Source: Acetivibrio mesophilus (GTDB lineage: Bacteria > Bacillota > Clostridia > Acetivibrionales > Acetivibrionaceae). From it: a DNA stretch of 48,381 bases. The stretch covers positions 1-48,381 of the forward strand of contig NZ_RLII01000025.1 in NCBI RefSeq assembly GCF_004102745.1. Reading direction: 5' to 3'. The position numbers and the translations under genes were made by a program. The notes under the pieces are model-generated. The model was not told where the DNA came from, did not search any database, and saw nothing but the letters and a program-made list of their open reading frames with translations. Below are positions 1 to 10,288 of this stretch, in pieces (position 1 is the stretch's first letter; the number at the start of each line of letters is the position of its first letter).

Positions 1-150
1 CGCTTACGCTCGCCCTTGACATCATCCAACAGAGTGCATAGATGTAAATATTATACAAAACCAAAGAAGGGAGAATCTAACTTAAAAAAGCTGCAAAAAT
101 TGTCTTGACAATGGGGAGCATTATAAAATATACAGTTCATCAAGGATAAA
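1..150. other. Trailer-side flank of the CRISPR array, no gene seen
   Basis: No convincing coding region is visible in these 150 bases. A promoter-like pair reads rightward towards the array: TTGACA at 105-110 and TATACA at 129-134, spaced by 18. If active, it would transcribe the array in the direction opposite to the expected crRNA precursor. The first bases could be the end of an element that lies outside the window, but I cannot identify it. Confidence 0.4.
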
Positions 151-3100
151 GTTTCAATCCTTGTTTTACTGGAAGTCCTACTTCAACTATGATAAGTATA
201 GGGAAATTTTATTTCTCTCCCCCTAATGTTTCAATCCTTGTTTTACTGGAAGTCCTACTTCAACCACAAAGAAAGGAGGATAAATAAGATGACAAATGAG
301 TGTTTCAATCCTTGTTTTACTGGAAGTCCTACTTCAACCAAAGCACTGCATTAGCATTAATGAGCTGCGAAAAGTTTCAATCCTTGTTTTACTGGAAGTC
401 CTACTTCAACAGTAATCGTTACAAATATGATTTTCACAAAATACTAGTTTCAATCCTTGTTTTACTGGAAGTCCTACTTCAACAGGTTTCCAAGGCAACT
501 ATGAGCCCTTCGACCCTAACGTGTTTCAATCCTTGTTTTACTGGAAGTCCTACTTCAACTATAGTCTTAGTTTCTGAAATTTGGGAGTCAGCTTTGTTTC
601 AATCCTTGTTTTACTGGAAGTCCTACTTCAACTATTTTTTTCATGTCATTTTCGATTTCAAAGGTGTGTTTCAATCCTTGTTTTACTGGAAGTCCTACTT
701 CAACGTTCTATAATGTTGAGTGTAATATAAATTATTATGGTGTTTCAATCCTTGTTTTACTGGAAGTCCTACTTCAACCTGATTGGCCTACTGGTTATTC
801 TTCTTCTGTTCCATGTTTCAATCCTTGTTTTACTGGAAGTCCTACTTCAACTGAACCAAAAAGGAGATGATGCGTATGGCAAAATCGTTTCAATCCTTGT
901 TTTACTGGAAGTCCTACTTCAACCATACATCAATGAACGTGTTTACAATATTTGCAATCTGTTGTTTCAATCCTTGTTTTACTGGAAGTCCTACTTCAAC
1001 AAGGAAAGGGAAAAGCTTGAGAAGAGCCTGGAAGAGTTTCAATCCTTGTTTTACTGGAAGTCCTACTTCAACCGGGATGATACGGTATGAGCAGCAATTA
1101 CCAACAAAAGTTTCAATCCTTGTTTTACTGGAAGTCCTACTTCAACAGTAATATTTGGGGCTTAATTGCCCCAAATCAATATTTTGTTTCAATCCTTGTT
1201 TTACTGGAAGTCCTACTTCAACAAATTACTTCTATAATAGAGAATGTCATTTACACAGGGTTTCAATCCTTGTTTTACTGGAAGTCCTACTTCAACCATA
1301 TATTATTTGGAGGGCAAAAATAATTATTATAGAGTTTCAATCCTTGTTTTACTGGAAGTCCTACTTCAACAACTCACCTCCTATTGATTGCTTTACATCA
1401 TTACTAGTTTCAATCCTTGTTTTACTGGAAGTCCTACTTCAACTCTCTTAAGAGAAAGTCGCTGTTTAATGAATAGTGAGGTTTCAATCCTTGTTTTACT
1501 GGAAGTCCTACTTCAACAATAAAATATACTACAACCCCACTAACAACAAGTATCAGGTTTCAATCCTTGTTTTACTGGAAGTCCTACTTCAACTCGATAT
1601 CTTCGAAAAACACAACGAAACGACGAGCCTGTTTCAATCCTTGTTTTACTGGAAGTCCTACTTCAACTACCAGAAAAACAGAGTTGTTAGGACACTTGAC
1701 GGTAGTTTCAATCCTTGTTTTACTGGAAGTCCTACTTCAACAATTTAAGGAGGATCTCATTATGAATTTTAATGATTATTGTTTCAATCCTTGTTTTACT
1801 GGAAGTCCTACTTCAACCGAAAAAAGATTCATTGATGGGAGGTGTGAGTAATGAGTTTCAATCCTTGTTTTACTGGAAGTCCTACTTCAACAAGGAGGTT
1901 TTGAAATGGTAACATTAAAACAGGCAGTTTCAATCCTTGTTTTACTGGAAGTCCTACTTCAACAAATAGATATAAAAATATGCCTATGGTACTTGACTTG
2001 TTTCAATCCTTGTTTTACTGGAAGTCCTACTTCAACCAAAAACGTTAAGAGAAAATTTTGATTTTAACATTAAGGTGTTTCAATCCTTGTTTTACTGGAA
2101 GTCCTACTTCAACATTATTATTAATGTCAGATGATAACAAACTATATTGTTTCAATCCTTGTTTTACTGGAAGTCCTACTTCAACACTATATTTAATTCT
2201 TAGAAGTGTGTTACATGAAGGGGTTTCAATCCTTGTTTTACTGGAAGTCCTACTTCAACGTTTTGCTCTTAGTTTGTTGTCTTCATCCCAGCGTATGTTT
2301 CAATCCTTGTTTTACTGGAAGTCCTACTTCAACTGGGATTCACACATGTAACAGAAAAACAGGGTTCTTTGTTTCAATCCTTGTTTTACTGGAAGTCCTA
2401 CTTCAACAACTTCTGTCAAATTAAATACTGGCATTTCATCAGGTTTCAATCCTTGTTTTACTGGAAGTCCTACTTCAACTGACCCCTCGCGTGCGAAAAA
2501 ATGTCCCCGAAAAATTTCGTTTCAATCCTTGTTTTACTGGAAGTCCTACTTCAACAAAAACTCCGTGCTACACTTCAAAACATTTTACAAACGTTTCAAT
2601 CCTTGTTTTACTGGAAGTCCTACTTCAACTTGACTTCCTACGCTGGCTATCGCTTCAGCTAAATTATGTTTCAATCCTTGTTTTACTGGAAGTCCTACTT
2701 CAACGTATAACAGGATTGACATTAAAACCTATTATGCTTAAGTTTCAATCCTTGTTTTACTGGAAGTCCTACTTCAACATAGGCTTCTGCGACTATCATT
2801 TTCATGGAGTCCCGTTTCAATCCTTGTTTTACTGGAAGTCCTACTTCAACATATAACCGTAATAAGTAAAATCAACCATAGTACAAGTTTCAATCCTTGT
2901 TTTACTGGAAGTCCTACTTCAACTGAGATCAACACAAACAAAAAAGCAACAGAATATTATGTTTCAATCCTTGTTTTACTGGAAGTCCTACTTCAACAGG
3001 AATTTATTTATAATATAGGCACGATTGACACAAGTTTCAATCCTTGTTTTACTGGAAGTCCTACTTCAACCCAATATTGATAATACTAGGAGGATCTTAT

Positions 3101-4991
3101 GGAACGGTGTTTCAATCCTTGTTTTACTGGAAGTCCTACTTCAACGCTTTCCCCCCGAACCCCCCAGGGCCCGAGGACAAAGTTTCAATCCTTGTTTTAC
3201 TGGAAGTCCTACTTCAACTTGCTTAGTTTGCTATGACAGTGTTGAAGTTGAATGTTGTTTCAATCCTTGTTTTACTGGAAGTCCTACTTCAACGAACTCC
3301 AACAGCGATAGAGTGCAAAGCTTTGAGCCGTTTCAATCCTTGTTTTACTGGAAGTCCTACTTCAACAATTTAAGCCAGATGCAGAATAATTACCAGAAGA
3401 TTCGTTTCAATCCTTGTTTTACTGGAAGTCCTACTTCAACTATTTTAAATTATTTTTTGTTTTTTTTCAATTTTTATGTTTCAATCCTTGTTTTACTGGA
3501 AGTCCTACTTCAACGGAGGGCAGATGTTCTATTAAGGTATCACTAATAATAGTTTCAATCCTTGTTTTACTGGAAGTCCTACTTCAACGTTGACAAGGGT
3601 TGGAATTCCGTCTTCTCCTGCATCGGTGTTTCAATCCTTGTTTTACTGGAAGTCCTACTTCAACTGAGCCTATCAGCCCTATTTCATACCAAAATATTAG
3701 TTTCAATCCTTGTTTTACTGGAAGTCCTACTTCAACTATAAGTCCGTACCCGTAAGTATATTCGTAGTCATGTTTCAATCCTTGTTTTACTGGAAGTCCT
3801 ACTTCAACCTCCTATTGTATATCCTGCCTTTCTTACTATCTGTTGTTTCAATCCTTGTTTTACTGGAAGTCCTACTTCAACAAAATGCCTTTCCCCATAA
3901 TCCATTTGTTTCTGCATGTTTCAATCCTTGTTTTACTGGAAGTCCTACTTCAACTATTAATGACATTCTAGAAAAACACAGGCTATGGCGTTTCAATCCT
4001 TGTTTTACTGGAAGTCCTACTTCAACTAAGAAAGTGTTGCCTTCGGCTAAAATAGTGGTTGAGTTTCAATCCTTGTTTTACTGGAAGTCCTACTTCAACA
4101 AGAATATGAGAAGCAAAATGGCGAAATCGGAACAATCGGTTTCAATCCTTGTTTTACTGGAAGTCCTACTTCAACGGTGAAGAATGGGACTACAAAAAAT
4201 GTTTGGGAGTTAAAGTTTCAATCCTTGTTTTACTGGAAGTCCTACTTCAACTAATATACACAAATTCAGTAAGGGGGTTATTAAATGTGTTTCAATCCTT
4301 GTTTTACTGGAAGTCCTACTTCAACCTGAGCCTTTTTGTGTAGTCTTGATCTATGGTGAAAAGTTTCAATCCTTGTTTTACTGGAAGTCCTACTTCAACC
4401 AATCTAAAGAATTTATGAACTTCTCGGAAGGTTGGGGTTTCAATCCTTGTTTTACTGGAAGTCCTACTTCAACCAAAAAACAATATTCTTGGGAAGAAAT
4501 AAAAACAAATGGTTTCAATCCTTGTTTTACTGGAAGTCCTACTTCAACTTTGAGAGATGTTGCGGGAAAGAGATTTTACGTTGTGTTTCAATCCTTGTTT
4601 TACTGGAAGTCCTACTTCAACCAATAACTACAGCGCCTATTGAAAATGCCTTTCCATAGTTTCAATCCTTGTTTTACTGGAAGTCCTACTTCAACTATGC
4701 TTTGTTTTGTGGTTTAGATAAGCATGACAATCAGTTTCAATCCTTGTTTTACTGGAAGTCCTACTTCAACAACTTTTGGTTTTGTGTATACTGAGCTTAC
4801 AGATAAGTTTCAATCCTTGTTTTACTGGAAGTCCTACTTCAACCGGGGCAAAGGTCTGTTGATTTGTCTGTTTCTTTATCGTTTCAATCCTTGTTTTACT
4901 GGAAGTCCTACTTCAACAATAAACTCAGATAAGTTAGAAAAACCCATTAATTTAGTTTCAATCCTTGTTTTACTGGAAGTCCTACTTCAAC
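151..4991 (-). CRISPR. CRISPR array, 66 repeats and 65 spacers, I-B-type repeat
   Basis: I counted 66 copies of a 37-bp repeat, from 151-187 to 4955-4991, starting every 72-77 bp, so spacers are 35-40 bp. On the plus strand the repeat begins GTTTCAATCC and ends CTACTTCAAC. On the minus strand it begins GTTGAAGTAGG and ends GGATTGAAAC; the terminal ATTGAAAC is the usual 8-nt 5' handle of I-B type crRNAs, so transcription is taken as leftward, with the leader on the right. All copies I read look identical, including the leader-distal one. The repeat resembles the 37-bp C. thermocellum repeat I recall, which has GTGGTACTTCC where this one has GTAGGACTTCC. No cas genes are in the window, so the effector type is inferred from the repeat alone. 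Confidence 0.98.
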
Positions 4992-5255
4992 AGCATTCGA
5001 AGCCATATCCCGCAACTTTCAAGCCTTACGAGCATTTTTTGACGAGACTTTTTTGCTCACTTCCCATCAAAAAATGCCCCTTTTTCATCAAAAATCACAC
5101 ATTTTTGAGTTACCAACATAGGCATACAACCCAGTATTCCCAACGTCTTCAAGCCTATCAACTCAAATTTCTCAATAATTTTTCATCCACATTTTACCAC
5201 TAATAACTCAAACTACAACTAAAATATATCATAAATTAACCATTCTTTCAACACA
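4992..5255 (-). promoter_or_regulatory. CRISPR leader
   Basis: This AT-rich, gene-free stretch lies between the last array repeat and the alaS stop codon, on the side where the minus-strand repeat starts. Short sequences such as TTTTTTGATG and GTCAAAAAA recur within it, as is common in leaders. A weak promoter-like pair on the minus strand (TTGATA, 17 nt, AATACT) lies near the middle. The newest spacers should be those nearest 4955. The leader assignment follows from repeat orientation and is not proven. Confidence 0.7.
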
Positions 5256-7904
5256 CTAACCTGCAATTTGCGATTCTATTACCTTGACAGCCTGTTTTAA
5301 AGCCTCGTCAATCTTAGATACGTCCTTTCCTCCTGCCTGTGCCATGTCCGGACGTCCGCCGCCACCGCCTCCGGCAACCTTGGCAGCTTCTTTAATTATA
5401 TTCCCTGCATGAACGCCCTTTGCTACAACATCCTTCGTTGCCATTACCACAAGGCTAACCTTGTCTCCAAAGCCAGTTCCGAGAACTACTACTCCGGAGC
5501 CCATTTTATTTCGTATGGTATCTCCTGTATTTCTCAGCGCCTCCATATCAAACTGGTCAAAGCGGGCAGTAACAACCTTTACCCCCTTAATTTCTACAGC
5601 ACCTGCCAAAACATCATCCAATGAACCGCTTACAAGCTTGCTCCTTAGCTGTTCAATCTCCTTCTGGGCTGCTTTAATCTCATTCAACAACAACTCTATC
5701 CTTTTGATGCTGTCGGAAGGATTGGTCTTAAGCACCTGAGCCACATCATTCAAGAGCTTTTCCTCTTCGTCAAAGTGCTTTAATACTGCCTCTCCTGTAA
5801 GGGCTTCAATTCTTCTTACCCCGGATGCCACACCGCTTTCGCTGACTATCTTAATGAATCCGGCTTGGGAAGTCATCTCAAGATGAGTCCCACCGCATAG
5901 TTCCGTACTATAATCCCCAATTTTTACAACCCTTACAACATCACCGTATTTTTCACCAAACAATGCTGTAGCGCCCATTTTTCTAGCTTCATCAATGGAC
6001 ATTTCCCTAATATCCACTGCAAGGCTTTCCAGTATTTTCTCATTTACCAGAGCCTCAACACTCTTTATCTCCTCCGGTGTCATTGCTGAAAAATGAGTGA
6101 AGTCAAATCTCAATCTGTCAGGCTCTACCAAAGAACCGGCCTGATTTACGTGGGAGCCCAATACACTTTTCAATGCTTTATGGAGAAGATGGGTTGTGGT
6201 ATGGTTCCTTGCTATTGCCATCCTTCTCTTCTTGTCAATTGCAGCTTTGACCTCCATATCCTTTCTAAGAGTTCCCTCTTCAATCTCACCGATGTGGAGG
6301 AATTTGCCGTCATTGGTCTTCTTGCAGTCCACAACCTTTACCCGAACCCCTTGGGCTTCAATAAAGCCGTGGTCTCCAACCTGTCCTCCGCTTTCCGCAT
6401 AGAAAGAAGTTCTGTCAAGTATGATTGTCACACTGTCGCCTTTTTGGGCTTCATCAACAATTTGGTCTCCTTTTATTATATATATCACCTTGGCTGATGC
6501 CTCATTTGCCGTATATCCCAAGAATTCAGTTTTAATGCTCTTGTCAAGTTTTGAATAAATGTTGTCACCCCAAGCGGAACCCTGCTTGCTGTGATAATCC
6601 TCCCTGGCAAGGTTCTGATGCTCCTTCATTTTTCCCCTGAAGCCTTCTTCATCTACTCCAAGGCCGTTTTCCTCGGCTATCTCCCTGGTAAGATCCACCG
6701 GGAAGCCGTAGGTGCCATGAAGCTCAAAAGCCATTTCGCCGGTTATTACCTTTTCATTATTCTTCTTGGTTTCCTCAATATATTTGTTCAGGATCACAAG
6801 CCCCTGATCTATAGTCTCCTCAAACTTTTCTTCCTCTATCCTTATAACCTTCTTTATGTTTTCCGCTCTTTCGGCAAGCTCCGGATATGCACCTTTAGAC
6901 TCCTCAATTACCAGTGATGCCACATCCGATAAGAAAGGCTTATCCAATCCTAATAGCTTTCCATGTCTTGCTGCCCTTCTCAAGAGCCTTCTCAATACAT
7001 AGCCTCTGCCCTCGTTGGAAGGTATTACTCCATCTGATATCATCATGGTAGTACTTCTGATGTGGTCGGTTATTACCCTTATGGATATATCCGTTTTCTC
7101 TGCGCTACCATACTCAACACCTGTCAACTGGCATATATAATCCAACACCCTTCTTATGGTATCCACCTCAAAAAGGTTGTTTACATCCTGCATTACACAC
7201 GCAAGTCTTTCCAAGCCCATTCCCGTATCAATGTTCGGGTTTTTGAGCCTTGAATAACTGCCGTCCTCACCCTTGTTGAACTGCGTAAATACCAGGTTCC
7301 AAACCTCGATGAACCGATCGCAATCACAACCCACCTTGCAATCGGGGCTACCGCAGCCCTTGTCCTCGCCCCTGTCGAAATAGATTTCCGAGCAGGGACC
7401 GCATGGACCTGTTCCATGCTCCCAGAAGTTGTCCTCCTTGCCCATTCTTACAATTCTTTCAGGGGCAAGTCCAACTTCTTTATTCCATATTTCAAAGGCC
7501 TCATCATCTTCTTCATATATGGATACCCATAACCTTTCCACAGGAATCTTAAGGTCTTCTGTGAAGAATTCCCATGCCCATGGAATAACCTCCTTTTTAA
7601 AGTAGTCACCAAAAGAGAAATTCCCCAGCATCTCAAAAAAGGTTCCGTGTCTTGCCGTCTTCCCCACATTCTCAATGTCCGGTGTTCTAATACATTTCTG
7701 GCATGTAGTCACCCTACTTCTAGGAGGCTCTTCCTGCCCTGTAAAATAAGGCTTTAAAGGTGCCATTCCCGAATTTATCAACAAAAGACTGGGGTCATTT
7801 TGAGGAACCAATGAATAACTTGGAAGCCTCAAGTGTCCCTTGCGTTCAAAAAAGCTTAAAAATCTTTCTCTTAGCTCATTTAATCCTAATTTCTCCATAC
7901 GCAT
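5256..7904 (-). CDS. alaS: Alanyl-tRNA synthetase
   Basis: This cytoplasmic enzyme charges tRNA-Ala with alanine. At 882 residues it has the usual bacterial AlaS length. The N-terminal class II catalytic domain begins near [19 protein letters not shown] and includes [19 protein letters not shown] and a cysteine-rich stretch around [16 protein letters not shown]. The editing domain carries [11 protein letters not shown] (near residue 565) and [14 protein letters not shown] (near residue 665), which supply the zinc-binding HxxxH and CxxxH motifs. The C-Ala region ends with a glycine run, then [12 protein letters not shown]. Two ATGs (7904 and 7898) lie behind the site GAGAGG; family members usually start at MEKLGL, so 7898 may be the true start. 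The gene has its own promoter. Identification is secure. Confidence 0.98.
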   Translation of the reverse strand: MRMEKLGLNELRERFLSFFERKGHLRLPSYSLVPQNDPSLLLINSGMAPLKPYFTGQEEPPRSRVTTCQKCIRTPDIENVGKTARHGTFFEMLGNFSFGDYFKKEVIPWAWEFFTEDLKIPVERLWVSIYEEDDEAFEIWNKEVGLAPERIVRMGKEDNFWEHGTGPCGPCSEIYFDRGEDKGCGSPDCKVGCDCDRFIEVWNLVFTQFNKGEDGSYSRLKNPNIDTGMGLERLACVMQDVNNLFEVDTIRRVLDYICQLTGVEYGSAEKTDISIRVITDHIRSTTMMISDGVIPSNEGRGYVLRRLLRRAARHGKLLGLDKPFLSDVASLVIEESKGAYPELAERAENIKKVIRIEEEKFEETIDQGLVILNKYIEETKKNNEKVITGEMAFELHGTYGFPVDLTREIAEENGLGVDEEGFRGKMKEHQNLAREDYHSKQGSAWGDNIYSKLDKSIKTEFLGYTANEASAKVIYIIKGDQIVDEAQKGDSVTIILDRTSFYAESGGQVGDHGFIEAQGVRVKVVDCKKTNDGKFLHIGEIEEGTLRKDMEVKAAIDKKRRMAIARNHTTTHLLHKALKSVLGSHVNQAGSLVEPDRLRFDFTHFSAMTPEEIKSVEALVNEKILESLAVDIREMSIDEARKMGATALFGEKYGDVVRVVKIGDYSTELCGGTHLEMTSQAGFIKIVSESGVASGVRRIEALTGEAVLKHFDEEEKLLNDVAQVLKTNPSDSIKRIELLLNEIKAAQKEIEQLRSKLVSGSLDDVLAGAVEIKGVKVVTARFDQFDMEALRNTGDTIRNKMGSGVVVLGTGFGDKVSLVVMATKDVVAKGVHAGNIIKEAAKVAGGGGGGRPDMAQAGGKDVSKIDEALKQAVKVIESQIAG

Positions 7905-8101
7905 TCTTCCTCTCTCGGTTATACTCTACTTCAGCTGTCCAACTTCAGTTGATCTATTTCAACTGCTCTTATCCAGCCGTTCAATATACAAAAACTCTCC
8001 TCCTAATCCTATAGGTGCGAGAGCATCATTTTCGACAACAAAGTTCGTCCTTTGCTTACTCTGAATAGTAAAATTATATATAAGTATTCTACTGGTGTCA
8101 A
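7905..8101 (-). promoter_or_regulatory. alaS promoter and 160-nt leader
   Basis: On the minus strand TTGACA (8096-8101) and TATAAT (8073-8078) are separated by exactly 17 nt, a consensus vegetative promoter. It predicts a start near 8066 and an untranslated leader of about 160 nt. The leader contains an inverted repeat CAGTTGA/TCAACTG (7946-7952 with 7959-7965). I looked for the T-box signature (a TGGNACCGCG-like block) that often precedes clostridial aminoacyl-tRNA synthetase genes and did not find it. Regulation is therefore unknown. Confidence 0.75.
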
Positions 8102-8124
8102 GAACCTATAATCCCATTCATCAC

Positions 8125-9174
8125 CTATACTATAGCCTCTACAAACCTCTTTAATATTACCTTTAAAACCGCGGTCACAGGAACAGCCACCAGCATTCCT
8201 ATTATACCGAAAAATTCGCCTCCGACCAAAACCGCCAGAATTGTTGTAACGGGGTGAAGCCCAATCCTTCCTTCTATGATCTTCGGCGAAATAAAGGCGT
8301 TGTCTATCTGTTGTATAATCAGGAAGGCAAGCACCGTCCATACAGCTTTCATCGGCGAATCTATAAGAGCTACGGCCACCGAAGGTATTGCGCCTATAAA
8401 GGGTCCGAAGTAGGGTATTATGTTTGAAATGCCCCCCATAAGCCCCAGAATCGGTGAGTATTTTACTCCTATAATTGTAAGGGCTATGGTCTCCATGACA
8501 CCTATAATAAAAGCTGTCAGGAGCTGGCCCTGTATAAAGCATGACAGTATGTCATTTATCTCTCGGCTTGCGCCGATAATTTCTTTTCTCCACCTTCGCG
8601 GTACTAAGGAAAGAGCTCCCTTTTTGAAGAATTCGGCGTCCTTCATAATGTAGTATGCAATAATCATTGCCAGTATGATGTTTGATATACCCGTTACCGA
8701 CTTTAAAAAACCCATGAGGGATTTTCTCAGCGCGTCCATCAGCATGTTTTCCGCTATATTTACTCCGTTGTTTATCTCATTGTAAATAGCATTTTTTACT
8801 TCTTCCGACCAGTCGCTGGTATCTATCGTTTTTAATATATTATTGAAATTTTCCCCATACTCCGTGGTTATTTCGGGAATGGTGTTTATAAACTCTCGGG
8901 TGCTGTTCACAAAGATTGGTGCAATGAATACTACCGCTGTTGTCAGCACAATTCCAAAGGCAAGGTAGATAAGAATTATGCTTCTTGTTCTAGGAATATT
9001 TTTTGACTCAAGCTTTAAAACTATGGGGCGAAGTATATATGCAATGACAGCGCCCATCACCAACGGAAAAATTATCTTTTCTATTTTATCTGTGTATGTC
9101 AGCCCAAAATAAGTAATTAATATGCCCAAAAGAAACAGTATAATGTAAGTAAATATTTTTCTTGTTGAAACCAT
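8125..9174 (-). CDS. AI-2E/PerM family membrane permease
   Basis: This is a polytopic membrane protein of the AI-2E transporter (YtvI/PerM-like, UPF0118) family, about 349 residues. Hydrophobic segments lie at the N-terminus (IFTYIILFLLGILITYF), at the following PLVMGAVIAYILRPIV, and as a cluster in the C-terminal half. The C-terminal half has the family-like stretches GLMGGISNIIPYFGPFIGAIP and IIQQIDNAFISPKI. The central part, about residues 85-160, is more polar, as is usual. I chose ATG 9174 because GAGG lies 8 nt upstream; an in-frame TTG at 9222 is the upstream alternative. The transported substrate in this family is mostly unknown, so the autoinducer name should not be taken literally. 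Confidence 0.9.
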   Translation of the reverse strand: MVSTRKIFTYIILFLLGILITYFGLTYTDKIEKIIFPLVMGAVIAYILRPIVLKLESKNIPRTRSIILIYLAFGIVLTTAVVFIAPIFVNSTREFINTIPEITTEYGENFNNILKTIDTSDWSEEVKNAIYNEINNGVNIAENMLMDALRKSLMGFLKSVTGISNIILAMIIAYYIMKDAEFFKKGALSLVPRRWRKEIIGASREINDILSCFIQGQLLTAFIIGVMETIALTIIGVKYSPILGLMGGISNIIPYFGPFIGAIPSVAVALIDSPMKAVWTVLAFLIIQQIDNAFISPKIIEGRIGLHPVTTILAVLVGGEFFGIIGMLVAVPVTAVLKVILKRFVEAIV

Positions 9175-9260
9175 TTGCCAATCCTCTGTTTCCTTGCATG
9201 CTAAAAGGTAAGCATGCTCCAAATATATGTTTCCTTTTTTTTAAAACCGCATTATGTAGT

Positions 9261-9288
9261 TAAAGACTGGATTTAGTTCCAGTCTTTA
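9261..9288 (-). terminator. Hairpin between ytxH-like gene and permease
   Basis: TAAAGACTGGA (9261-9271) pairs perfectly over 11 bp with TCCAGTCTTTA (9278-9288) around a 6-nt loop. The following minus-strand sequence is only weakly T-rich. It may therefore be a leaky terminator or attenuator between the YtxH-like gene and the permease. Confidence 0.6.
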
Positions 9289-9306
9289 CAAGGATTTTGA
9301 GAGTAT

Positions 9307-9489
9307 TTATCGAAATAATTCCACCATATCGCTTATTAAAGTCCCGGATTTTTTCACTAAATCCATTCCTTTTCTTCTCATTTTTCTTCTGGTTCTATTG
9401 CTCATCATTGAATCGGAATTCATAGCCATCCCCACTGATGCACCGAGTATTCCTCCAATAATCAATCCCCGGGTAAAGTTGTTTCTCAT
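9307..9489 (-). CDS. YtxH-like small membrane protein
   Basis: This 60-residue protein has one N-terminal glycine-rich hydrophobic segment (GLIIGGILGASVGMAM), then a basic stretch (RTRRKMRRKGMDLVKK) and an amphipathic tail. That is the layout of YtxH domain proteins, small proteins of largely unknown function. The start ATG 9489 follows AAAGGGGTGA at good spacing. It begins 6 bp after the stop of the PRC-barrel gene, so the two are very probably co-transcribed and perhaps translationally coupled. The assignment rests on layout rather than on a diagnostic motif. Confidence 0.8.
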   Translation of the reverse strand: MRNNFTRGLIIGGILGASVGMAMNSDSMMSNRTRRKMRRKGMDLVKKSGTLISDMVELFR

Positions 9490-9495
9490 ATATTG

Positions 9496-10050
9496 TCACC
9501 CCTTTCTCTGTACCTTCTTATTTCCTTCAATTATATTTTTAATTCCTCCCCCGGTTTCCATCATTTCCTCAACCGCTTCACTGTCCACCAGGATATTCTC
9601 TTCTCCAAACTCAACTTTTCCAATCAACGGAAGTACATTTCTTCCTTTTACAATGTCTTGCAGTAATCCGTCAGAAATCTCAATACCATCTATTTTGCCA
9701 TGTTTTAAGTCAAATAATACATCCTTGGCTATTCCCAAGTCTTCACCGGTTTTTGTGTATATCGGAAGTCCCAGGATATCCCCTTTGTCCTTAAACTCCG
9801 GTCTATTCTGAACCTTTCTAAGCTCCTTGACATCATCCGCATCATTAACGATAAGTGCATCCTTGCCAAGGCTCAAGACATCCGAGGCAAAAACCACTCT
9901 TTTTCTCATATTGTAGCCCTTTGGCTCAACCAAAAAGGCCACCACACTTTTCTCCTTCGGACAAAAAACTATATCCTTTATTATTCCGAGCTTTTTGCCA
10001 TCGGCTGCACATATTACCGGCAGCCCCAGCACCTCACTATATCTATTCAA
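9496..10050 (-). CDS. PRC-barrel domain protein
   Basis: The 184-residue product has two tandem PRC-barrel-like units. The first starts at SEVLGLPVICAADGKKLGII and the second at GDILGLPIYTKTGEDLGIAK. The repeated pattern of LGLP(I/V), then a lysine-rich turn, then G-(I/V)-x-(K/D)-D-(I/V) is typical. In Firmicutes such proteins are cytoplasmic or membrane-peripheral and often of unknown role; the name comes from RimM and the photosynthetic reaction centre H subunit. The start is TTG at 10050, with GGAGAG 8 nt upstream. It is the first gene of a unit followed by the YtxH-like gene. Family assignment is good; the specific function is unknown. Confidence 0.9.
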   Translation of the reverse strand: MNRYSEVLGLPVICAADGKKLGIIKDIVFCPKEKSVVAFLVEPKGYNMRKRVVFASDVLSLGKDALIVNDADDVKELRKVQNRPEFKDKGDILGLPIYTKTGEDLGIAKDVLFDLKHGKIDGIEISDGLLQDIVKGRNVLPLIGKVEFGEENILVDSEAVEEMMETGGGIKNIIEGNKKVQRKG

Positions 10051-10176
10051 AGAATCATCTCTCCGTTTACCAAACTCACATATTAATACATTTCAAACTC
10101 TAGAATATTAGTAACTGCTTATTTTTCTCACTATTTATTATTTCAATATTTACTCAAAAAATACGCTGCATTCAAT

Positions 10177-10205
10177 TTGACTTAAATTACATATTCATAT
10201 AAAAT
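10177..10205 (+). promoter_or_regulatory. Promoter of the DUF1015 gene
   Basis: TTGACT (10177-10182) and TAAAAT (10200-10205) are separated by 17 nt, a good vegetative-type promoter about 85 nt before the start codon. The rest of the divergent gap 10051-10288 is AT-rich, and I see no other signal in it. Confidence 0.65.
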
Positions 10206-10288
10206 TAATCGTTGTAGAATTGGTAAAAAGAAAAGATTAGAATTTTCCTTTTTTACATTTAATTGATTTTTACGAGGTAGGTGCAAAA

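Noticed and set aside
151-4991. Self-targeting of the island by array spacers
   Set aside because: Reading by eye I found no spacer matching the RHS, IS or phage genes of this window; a scripted search would be needed to exclude it.
300-5203. Many overlapping open frames on the plus strand in the array, with peptides such as FNPCFTGSPTST repeating
   Set aside because: They are translations of the CRISPR repeat in its three frames; the repeat has no stop codon in these frames. No gene is supported.
7960-8000. Ten-codon TTG-started upstream frame before alaS
   Set aside because: It has a good ribosome site but contains no alanine codons and nothing else supports a leader peptide; mentioned only as a side note.
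7905-8066. Possible T-box riboswitch in the alaS leader
   Set aside because: No TGGNACCGCG-like block and no matching terminator/antiterminator pair was found.
8009-8542. Long minus-strand frame overlapping the permease gene
   Set aside because: It is in another frame of a clear membrane protein gene and has the Arg/Tyr-rich composition of a shadow.
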